Positions 55,880 to 64,000 of a DNA stretch of 64,000 bases are shown here, one piece after another. The stretch's first letter is position 1, and the number at the start of each line of letters is the position of its first letter. Under the pieces are notes generated by a model. That model was given only the letters and a program-made list of their open reading frames with translations. It made no database searches and was not told the origin of the DNA. Source of the DNA: Cheilinus undulatus (taxonomy: Eukaryota; Chordata; Actinopteri; Labriformes; Labridae); NCBI RefSeq assembly GCF_018320785.1, contig NC_054865.1, forward strand, positions 35,588,398-35,652,397, written 5' to 3'. The position numbers and the translations under genes were made by a program.

Positions 55880-58008
55880 ATTGAATTTATTTGCTGATGA
55901 TCTTTTGACGTACCTAAATAATTTTGATGAATCCATTCAACCTTTGCCTGCAATATTTACAGAATATTCAGCGGCCTCGGGCTATAAGATTAATTTAGGA
56001 AAAAGAAATAATGGCAGTAGGGAAATCCAAAAACACAGTGCATACCTTACAACAGACATTTAAATGGACGACTAAAATTAAGTATTTGGGATGTGCCAAT
56101 AATAATAGTAAGCAACAGATATACAAAGACAATTATATTCCACTACTTAACAACATGAAATCTGATATGAATAAATGGTTGAACCTTCCTTTAAATCTCA
56201 CTGGAAGAATCAACTTATTTAAAATGATGTGGCTTCTGAAATTTTTGTTTCTTTTTTCTGCAGTTCCTGTAACCCCACCAAAAATGCTCTTTAGAAAAGC
56301 ATATTCCATTATTTCAGAATTCATCTGGGAAAAGAAAACACCAAGAATAAAAAGGAAAGTTTTACATATATCAGAAGGTAAGGGAGGATTTAATCTTCCA
56401 GATTTAGAACTGTATTACCTTGCCAATCAAGCATTATACCTACACCATATTGTTAAACATACTGAAGAACAATGGATTCAGGTTGAAAATGTCCAGGTCT
56501 ATCCTCAAAATCTGTTTTTTTTATGTGTTTTCTAAAACTGAAAAAAATCCTCTGTTCATTTTATGGTTAGAGATTTATCAGCAACATGAAAAAAATGACG
56601 AGTCTTTTAAGGGAATCTATAACACTGCCAAAGCATACTTCATTGTGGAATAATCCTTGGATAACTCTGCAGAATAAAGTGTTAAATTGGTCTGCATGGA
56701 GGGAGAGAGGTATAGAAACGGTGGAGGATTTAATGAATAGTAACAAATTTATTTCCTGGACTGACTTTAAAGGCAAATATTGTCTGTCCAATGGGGAATT
56801 CTTCAGGTACATGCAGCTGAGGAGTTTATTTCAAAGTTTTGACCTTGGATCTTTTGGACAACACAGTGAGTTAGAGGAAGTTATATTCAAGTCTGAAACA
56901 TGCAACAAACTGACAAGTCTATAAAATCTTGCAGAAATCTTATTTGGTTGACGCTTTGTTGAACCAGGATTTAGGAAGGGAGGATATAAATTCCAAGTGG
57001 GAACAATGTTGGAACATGACAAATGATATTACAGTCAATGAAAATTTACGTTTGATTCAATATAAAATAATGTATAGAATTTATTGTACCAGAGATAAAA
57101 TGCAGAAGTATGATGGGAAGGTTTCAAAGAACTGCTTTAAGTGTGGAACTGCAGACTCTTTGTTTCATGCGTTCTGGCAATGTGGTAAAATTCAGACGAT
57201 ATGGTTGGAAACAGAGAACTGGCTATCAGAGGCTCTCGGTACGAAGCTTAATTTCCACCCATCACTTTGTATCTTACAAGATGTTTCAAACAATAGTGTG
57301 CAATTTCCACAAAAATGGATCATTCTCCTTTCCTCATAGATATTAAAGAGACTTATTTTAAAACAATGGAAATCGACATATCCTCCATCCCTTAATCACT
57401 GGAAAAACGAATTGTCTTATTATTTGAATATGGAAAAGCTTATTGCCATTGAAAAAAAAACCAAAGTGACTCAATTTGAGAATTTATGGGGAAAAATAAT
57501 ACAAGGGCTGAATTCATAAAATTACACATTTAACAAATAAGTAGTCTGTGTCTTACTAGTATAGCATTCTGGTACTCCCTGTTGTTTGTGTATGAGTTGT
57601 CTGTGCTTATGATGGAGTATTTATTTATTTTTTCAGTAGGTTGAATCAGTAGCAATGCCTGATATATGGAAATTTATATGAGTTGTTCAGAGAGATGAGT
57701 ATATTCAATTTGATGGATTATAGTGATTAAAGTTATGATAAAGGACATGAGAGGAGGAAGTTGAGCCTTTTTGTTTTTCATGTGGGTCTGTTGTACTTCT
57801 ATGTTGTATATTTACTTATTTATTTTTGTGGAATGGTTTTGTTTGGTTCTGTTTTTTGTTTTTTTGTTTTTGTGTGTTTTTTTTTTGTTTGTTTCTTTTT
57901 TTGTTTGGGCTGTTTTTATGATAATTGTATATTTCTGTTGGCGTCTGTAATTTTTTTGTTGCTTGGAAAATTTAAAAAAAAAAAATTTATATATATATAT
58001 ATATATAA
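55880..58008 (+). mobile_element. 5'-truncated L1/Tx1-type LINE with 12-bp target duplication
   Basis: GTTCTTAAAATA is duplicated exactly at 55868-55879 and 58009-58020. Between the copies lies the 3' 2.1 kb of a LINE: the reverse transcriptase from the FADD box onward, the C-terminal region with a CCHC knuckle, a T/G-rich 3'UTR (57760-57960) and an A-run with (AT)n tail (57971-58007). The clean target duplication, 5' truncation and A-rich tail show insertion by target-primed reverse transcription. It landed inside an older repeat. Confidence 0.92.
55881..57536 (+). pseudogene. LINE ORF2 C-terminal remnant (RT to CCHC knuckle)
   Basis: Successive plus-strand frames give LNLFADDLLTYLNNF (FADD catalytic box at 55890-55901), then YLGCANNNSKQQIYKDNY, WLNLPLNLTGRINLFKMMWL and GGFNLPDLELYYLANQALYL. 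WITLQNKVLNWSAWRERGIE follows, and finally CFKCGTADSLFHAFWQC, a C-x2-C-x7-H-x4-C knuckle typical of L1/Tx1-clade ORF2 ends. Frame changes near 56010, 56500, 56600 and 56925 inactivate it. The endonuclease and most of the RT are missing through 5' truncation. Confidence 0.88.
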
Positions 58009-58020
58009 GTTCTTAAAATA

Positions 58021-58093
58021 GTACAAGTACACTAAAAAAAACCCTCAATTACAGTAATTTGAGAAAATGTAATTAGTTACTATCTGCCCCTGC
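58021..58093. repeat. right half of older repeat split by the LINE
   Basis: GTACAAGTACACTAAAAAAA, CAATTACAGTAATTTGAGAA and GTAATTAGTTACTATCTGCC resemble the terminal part of a common fish repeat. It continues the left half ending at 55879. Confidence 0.5.
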
Positions 58094-59277
58094 TGATAAC
58101 AATCTAAGTTGTTATTATGTTTATAAAATTTGGGATTTTTGATTTTTTTGATTAAAGATAAAGCTAGACATGTTTGATTCAGTGTCCTTAAAACATTGCT
58201 GGGGATTTTAAAGGTAAAATCTTGATATTAATTGTGCAACCAATTAATATAAAAGGCACTAACATGCAGCATGTGAGGGATTTGAGAAACATTGATACTG
58301 ACAGTGAATCTCATATTTAAAAAAAAAAAAACAGGTGAAGAAGACAGAAAGTACATTTATAATAGAATAATAGAGCTGCATTCACGGGGATTGTTTCTGC
58401 TGTTTGTACAGATTTAGTAACTGTTTGAGATGTAAAATCATCAGCATCATACATCCTAGACCTTTTTTTTCAAATGGTGTTTCTTTTTGAATTATGTTGT
58501 CTCTCATACCACACCTGCGTGCCATAATATTAGATTTCATCCACAAGAGGTCGCTGTAATCCAGTAGTTCAGTATTGCAACCAGGTTATTACTGAACAAC
58601 TTTGTTGTAAAGACTTTTTAGATCAATATGTCTGGAGCAAAACTTTATACTGTGCACTTAGACAGCCTATTAAAAAGAGATGAGGCAGAGCAGCATGAAA
58701 AGACAGTAAGGATTGATCAAATAATGAAAGCAGGCAGTAAGAAAGCAGAATAAAAGTCTAGATGTCAGAATTACAACCCTGGTTTATGTTCTCTACTGTC
58801 ACTGAATCCAATACAACATGGTCAAGGGTAATTTGATCCATATATGGCCTTGAAATTCATCTCTGAATCACTGTATCTCTACCGCTTTTATTTGATTTTA
58901 TGAAGTAAAAAAAAAAACTGAATGGATTTAGCTTCAACTGTTGCAGTACAGAAAGGCTTCTTTTTGATTGTTTCCTGACCATTAATTCAAATCTACTCGT
59001 TCTCTATTCAGTCATTCTCTATAACTGTGCACATTGACAGCAGTTTACTGCAGTATTTTCAAAAACCCCACCAGCACCACAAATTTAAATGAGTTTGCAC
59101 TGCATAAAAGACATAAAGACATTCAAGGCAATTAAAGTGCTTCATTTGAGTCTGAAATTTCTTAAGAAAATATATAAAAAATCACTGTTGTGGCAAATTA
59201 GAGGAAGAGAAAAAGGGAAATGTAATTAGGTTTTAAGAAAGTTTTCTAAGATGAGTGGTGCGTTACAAATAAAAGCT
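58094..59277. other. intergenic, nothing recognised
   Basis: AT-rich spacer with short A-runs (58319-58332, 58907-58917). No exon, RNA gene or repeat terminus is recognised. Confidence 0.45.
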
Positions 59278-59430
59278 GGGTGCTGGTAGCCTGGTGGTTT
59301 TGTATGTACGGAGGCTGTTGACATCCTAACAGGTAGATTAAAATCAACCTTTTGCTCCTTTTGTTAACATGTCATCTCCCACTCTCTCTTTATCCCCTGT
59401 CCTGTCTCTCGAATAAAGACATAAAATCCC
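59278..59430 (+). mobile_element. tRNA-derived SINE, second type
   Basis: GGGTGCTGGTAGCCTGGTGG and TGTATGTACGGAGGCTGTTG form the decayed tRNA-like head. CATGTCATCTCCCACTCTCT and CCTGTCCTGTCTCTCGAATA form the pyrimidine-rich body, ending in AAAGACATAAAATCC. This is the order of a common teleost SINE, and 2197-2300 is an older fragment of the same type. Confidence 0.7.
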
Positions 59431-61136
59431 CACAATAAATCAGGAAATTGTTTCTCCATGTTTAGATTGAACAGTGAGCAGACTGTTTACAACACTATTT
59501 GAAAGGTTTCGACAGTCCTAAATCAATCAAGTCTTTATAAACCAATTATAGTGATTCAAAATCAGTGTATTTCTCTCAGGCAGGTAGACAGTGAAAAGAT
59601 CCAGGAACTAGAAGTAAATTTGATACTCTCCTTGTTTTATTGATGACTCAGCAAGCAGCACTCAGACTTATCACTCAAGTCATTTTTTTCAGTATTTATT
59701 GGACCATATTCAACAATGATATGTGATAATATTGATAGAAACAGTGTGGGTATGTGTCATCACTGAATACTAGCTGTGGTGTAAACATTTTAATGGCAGA
59801 GGTCCAAGAACAGAGCCTTGGGGAACTCCTTCTGTCAATCAGTGACTGCGTTTACATGGACTTGAGTTTTTGAGGATGAGTCCCGTTTATTATATACAGT
59901 TAATTTAAAATATCAAGTAATATTGAGCTTATTTATTTGAGACTTCCTTTTCACTGCTCGCCATCCTCTCAGTCTCTCTTTATCTGCAGATTCTTTACCT
60001 GTAAGGAAGCGTTCTTAATATAAACAAGATTATTTTTGTTTACTCCCGTTGTTGGATGAGGTGGATACCATTTCTGCAATGTGATACTTGCATTTAACTG
60101 TGTTAAGCCCAAAATATTGTTGTAAACAGTACCTGCTGCTCAAGAATGAAACAAGACTTTGACAAAATGTCAGTTAGATCTGATAAATCCAAAATAATAA
60201 AATCAAATATATTAAAAATACTTACATGTGGAGCTTTACTTGCAAATGGTGTATCTGGCGACTTGCTGAAATGTTCAGGGCTTTGTAGAAAGTCATCTAA
60301 AAGAAGAGAAAATACAACTATTTACAGGCAAATTAATGGGATGAGATTCAAAATTTTTCGAAAATGCTTTTTAATCGGGAACTAGTGCAGGATTCTAAAT
60401 GCTGTCAAATTACTCCAAATTTTTATTGATAGACTCCAATCTGTCATGACAGATACACTCAGAATAAAGAAACAGATAAGTTATCTAACATCCAGCTTCT
60501 TATTAAAGAATAAGGTCAATCCATTGCATGACTCATTCACCTCAAGCCCAAGAGCTTCTGAGAAAGAAATGTTTGTCAGCCTGTAGACCCTCTTGCATCA
60601 TATAGCTCTGACAGAAACCCTGATAGAGATAAATGTGATAAAGCTTAAGACAGACAGCGCAGCCAGAGTTTAGACTCCCTGCCACCTGTGTTTACTTTTT
60701 AGACTTTTATTTATTTTTTAACACTGGGCCCTTTTTTTTCTTACCAGAGTGTACTTCACCAAAGAAAAGTAATGATGCCAGTATCATTAGTGATTTTAAG
60801 ACTTTAACTGTTTCCAGGATAAGAATGAGTCTAGTGCCAGGTGGGTCTGGATGAGAAGACTAAATGAATAATTTGATTTCTTTTACAAAGATTTTGCATA
60901 TTTTTCTGATTAAATCTAGGTGACAGAGATACAATTCTACAAGAAGAAGCAAGGTGATCAAAAAGGCCTACATCATTCGGTAACAGCCAGTCAGACAGTG
61001 GAGGAACTTATCAAGAGATTATAGCATAATAGTAAAGATAAGATAAATATAATTAAGAGTTTAAACATTGCAATGGACAAAGTGCACTTAGTCAGTTTGT
61101 AAATAGAAACAGTAAGTAGGGCTGAAAATAACAGTG
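59431..61136. other. intergenic, nothing recognised
   Basis: AT-rich spacer. The 79-codon plus frame at 60146-60385 has no recognised similarity or splice context. No repeat boundaries are recognised. Confidence 0.45.
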
Positions 61137-61275
61137 TAACCCATGATAATACGATACAGTATCATACAATACGCTACTATACAATACAATAGACTGAGAT
61201 ACAGCACAATACAATATGATATGATAGGTTAAGATAAGATACTACAGGACATAATGCAATAGGTTATGAAACAAT

Positions 61276-61425
61276 AACCTTGCAAAGCAGTTCGGTTTGC
61301 CAGACTCCACCTCTTTTGTCAGGCAAATCCATCTTGAAAATCTCCAATCCCCCATATTTGTGCCTAACTGAGCACTGTTCAGACCAATCAGCATCATTTG
61401 AGGAGAACCAGGCTGTACTCAAAGT
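61276..61425 (+). repeat. unclassified interspersed repeat, copy 2
   Basis: AACCTTGCAAAGCAGTTCGG, GACTCCACCTCTTTTGTCAG, GCAAATCCATC and CCAATCAGCATCATTTGAGG are collinear with the minus-strand copy at 30240-30372. It forms the left part of the block inserted in the satellite. Confidence 0.65.
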
Positions 61426-61464
61426 ACTCAAAGCTGTTTGTAATGACTGCCTCCCCAGTGTGGT

Positions 61465-61760
61465 GGTTACTAGTGTTGTGCTCAAGACCGCACTATCCGA
61501 GACCAAGACTTTCCCAAGACCAGAGCGCACTGTGTAGTGCAGCGGTAGCTATTTGTTGTTTTAGCAAGTGCTTCTCCTTATTATCACATTATTGAAGTCG
61601 AAGAATAGCGTATCGATGCTGGTCTCGACTGGTCTTGTTGGAAAATCCTGAGTCTGGCCAGTCCGAAACCTAAACAAGACAGAGTACAAATGTTCTCGAG
61701 ACAAGACCAAGACATTCAAAATGTGGTCTCGAGACTGGTCTGGTTGTTGTGCGAGTGGGT
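61465..61760. repeat. CAAGACC/GGTCTCGAGAC-rich repeat
   Basis: CTAGTGTTGTGCTCAAGACC at one side, with CGAGACCAAGAC, GGTCTCGACTGGTCTTG and CTCGAGACAAGACCAAGACA inside, is a recurrent fish repeat with internal inverted words. The ends are approximate and the class is unknown. Confidence 0.45.
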
Positions 61761-62185
61761 ATATACAATGGTTGCTAGTAGAGTGATTTGCTCTGACTTA
61801 GCTGATATCGTATGGTACAATATGGCACAAGATGATATACAGTAGGTTATGATACAATACATTAAATATAACATGATGCAAGAAGACATAATATGGTATC
61901 ATATAATAGGTTACGATATTATAAAAGATAAAGCTATAATACAATGCGATAACGTAAGATAAGACATACGACAGGACATGACAAAATAATTTAGGTGCAA
62001 ACCATATGATACAATATGATAGGGCTCCATAGTATACAATATGAAACAAAATGATACGATATGATACTACATGATATGATGGGGTATGATAAAATACAAT
62101 ACAATATGGTATGATACAATATGACAGGATAAGGTATCATATAGTATGGTATGATACAATAGGGTATGTTATGATATGACACATG

Positions 62186-63676
62186 ACCCACTTTAAGAGT
62201 GATATTAAACCACTATAATAGAACAATTCTATGGTGATTGATAGTTTGCAGTGCAATCATTTAATAAAATTAATCAATATCCATTTATCTAGGTAACTGG
62301 AGAATATAAAATTCCTCAAAAAAGGGAAGTATTTATATTTTTTCACTGCAGCTTGATGTTAGTTACACTTGTTTTTACACTTCATCCTCTTTTGATTACT
62401 GTCCAAAGTAATCCCACAGCCTTTTTCTCCTCTTTCTTCTTCTTGTGCCAACTTCTTCAGTCATTAAACACGACCATCATTCATAAGCTCTACTGTAGGG
62501 AGTCATGAGGTAGTGACAGAACTGCCAGGGAAATCTGTTTGCAGTCCCATTTGTTATTTTCTAATATCAATATTTAGAACCAGCAATTTGATCACAGTAT
62601 AGATAAACAGATTCTTATTCTAAGTCCACACCAAGCTACAGCCAGCAATATTTTTAATCAACTGAACAGTATCCTCATACATATTATAGAATACAAGGCA
62701 GGGAAGGTCTGATAAAGGACAGCTTCAGTTGTGCGACTCATGTAGGTACCACAGCTGCATTATCAGGGCAGAAACACAATGCAGAAACCTCAACAGTATG
62801 ACACTAAGATCCATTTTTAGATCAAGTGAAAAACACCTCCTGCTGGGTTTCTCCAGCAGATCTACGTACTCAGTGAAAGTTAGCACTAAGGTCTCATGTG
62901 GGTTGTTATTCATGTAATGCAAAGGCAGTATGAAGGTTTCAGAATTAATGGAATATGAATAGAAGTACGTGTATCTAGCTTTATGAATATACAGGTATGA
63001 GTGACTTGTACAGTGCATTTAAAGACGTGCTTACCAGTCACATATTTCGCTGTATTTTAGACAGTATTGTGTAACTAGTCACACTGTTTCCCTGTATTGT
63101 CATATTCATCTCATGTTGTGTTCCATATGATACATTGTATCAGCCTGCTTTTATTCAGCTGTTCATGTTATCTCCAAATTCCCATGTGATGCTGTACACT
63201 GTGGTGTGCTTTGTTATACACTGGAATTCACACTGGAATACAATTGTAGGGGAGAAATGCATTAAAGTTCATTTTTATGCCTAAGGAATAAACTTTTGTA
63301 CAGGATAAATACAACAAAAATAGAAAACTAAATGTAGGGCTGTATATGCCATCAATAACAGACAAAAACAAGGCCTTCAAAGGAGAAGTATGTGGGAACC
63401 AGCTGATAACTGCTCCTTTAATCCTCCACTTCCAAGCTCCAAGCATGTAGACTCTTTCAAACAAAAGGAAAGGCGCTCAGAAGAGGCAGTGTTTGGTTTC
63501 TGTCTAGGCTGCTGTAGAAGCATGGCTGTGCAACGTGGAAAGTTTGTGGAAAAGACAGACTTCCTCTGCAGATAGAGGAGCTAATTCTAAGGAATTATAT
63601 TTTCAGTACTTTGATACTATACTGAAAATAATTCTGTGAGTACTAAATTCCCTTTCTGCCAGTAGATCTTATCACA
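62186..63676. other. intergenic, nothing recognised
   Basis: AT-rich spacer. Overlapping frames on both strands at 62725-63018 are complementary to each other and resemble no protein I know. No repeat termini are recognised. Confidence 0.45.
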
Positions 63677-64000
63677 CCAAGGTTATTATAGTAAACTAAA
63701 ACTGACTAAATAACTAAAACTAAAATCAAAAAATCATTTTAGTAACTGAAACTAAATAAAAACTAAGCTTTACCACGACAATGAAACTAACTAGAACTGT
63801 ATAGTGCGCTTTCAAAACTAACTAAAATAAAATAAAAATGGAGACAAAATATCCTTAGTTTTATTCTTTGACAGAACCAGACTGACTGGCACCTACACCA
63901 GAGTCTGGGGAGTAAATTGCCTGATCTGATTGGTTAAGACTTCACACAATGGTAGTTTTATGTCTGGAGTTGTATTCAAACATCGTCATTAAGTAAATAT
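63677..64000. mobile_element. MITE with CCAAGGTTAT termini, copy 2 (cut by window end)
   Basis: It starts CCAAGGTTATTATAGTAAAC and continues with ACTAAAACTAA words. TAGTTTTATTCTTTGACAGA, ACTGACTGGCACCTACACCA and ATGGTAGTTTTATGTCTGGA follow, collinear with 2902-3376. The right terminus lies beyond the window. Confidence 0.7.

Larger units (their letters stand above)
61137..62185. repeat. degenerate pentanucleotide satellite with internal insertion
   Basis: Two blocks (61137-61275 and 61795-62185) are built of variants of a pentamer such as GATAC/AATAC/GATAT (for example GATACAATATGATATGATAG). A 520-bp non-satellite block separates them, composed of an interspersed repeat (61276-61425) and a second unit rich in CAAGAC/GGTCTCGAGAC words. 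Long minus-strand frames here (61798-62191), rich in tyrosine, isoleucine and histidine, are artefacts of the pentamer. Confidence 0.8.

Noticed and set aside
57761..58021. 86-codon hydrophobic plus-strand frame
   Set aside because: It is the T/G-rich 3'UTR and tail of the LINE, phenylalanine-rich only because of T-runs.
61798..62191. Minus-strand proteins rich in Y, I and H
   Set aside because: The frames are created by the pentanucleotide satellite, with no start context, splice signals or similarity.

Overview
The window is nuclear DNA of a teleost fish, probably a percomorph. It is AT-rich, has small introns with canonical GT/AG sites, and carries many fish-type repeats (tRNA-derived SINEs, Tc1/mariner, hAT-like and TTAA-targeted elements, LINE fragments). 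There are no operons. Four protein-coding genes are recognisable, in the same order and orientation as on human 11p15: tead1 (+, last three coding exons only), rassf10 (+, single exon), btbd10 (-, eight coding exons) and pth (-, two coding exons plus a non-coding first exon).

Layout. 1-7.4 kb: 3' end of tead1 (YAP-binding domain, a repeat-loaded last intron, a long 3'UTR). 7.8-9.9 kb: a decayed Tc1-like transposon with a nested repeat, then a TTAA-flanked MITE. 11.7-14.5 kb: rassf10 with its upstream region and 3'UTR. 14.5-43 kb: gene-poor DNA in which I recognise no known gene, but with many transposable elements and one unexpected signal. At about 28.2-28.6 kb on the minus strand there is a CpG/ETS promoter-like block followed by a spliced, phase-compatible open frame (28311 -> 27644 -> 26431, perhaps 23460) that I cannot match to any family. 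43.1-50.3 kb: btbd10. 51.3-52.6 kb: pth. 52.6-64 kb: intergenic DNA with a 5'-truncated Tx1/L1-type LINE, SINEs, a degenerate pentanucleotide satellite and MITEs.

The genes do not form one pathway. TEAD1 is the Hippo-pathway transcription factor, RASSF10 an N-terminal RASSF scaffold, BTBD10 an AKT-associated BTB protein and PTH a calcium-regulating hormone; what joins them is conserved synteny. In human, BMAL1 (ARNTL) lies between RASSF10 and BTBD10. I see no bHLH-PAS exon here, so this is probably one of the two teleost duplicated copies of the locus, the one that lost bmal1. The most interesting items are the unrecognised minus-strand gene candidate in the place of bmal1, the bmal1 absence, the short predicted mature PTH, and several well-delimited nested transposons with readable target-site duplications.
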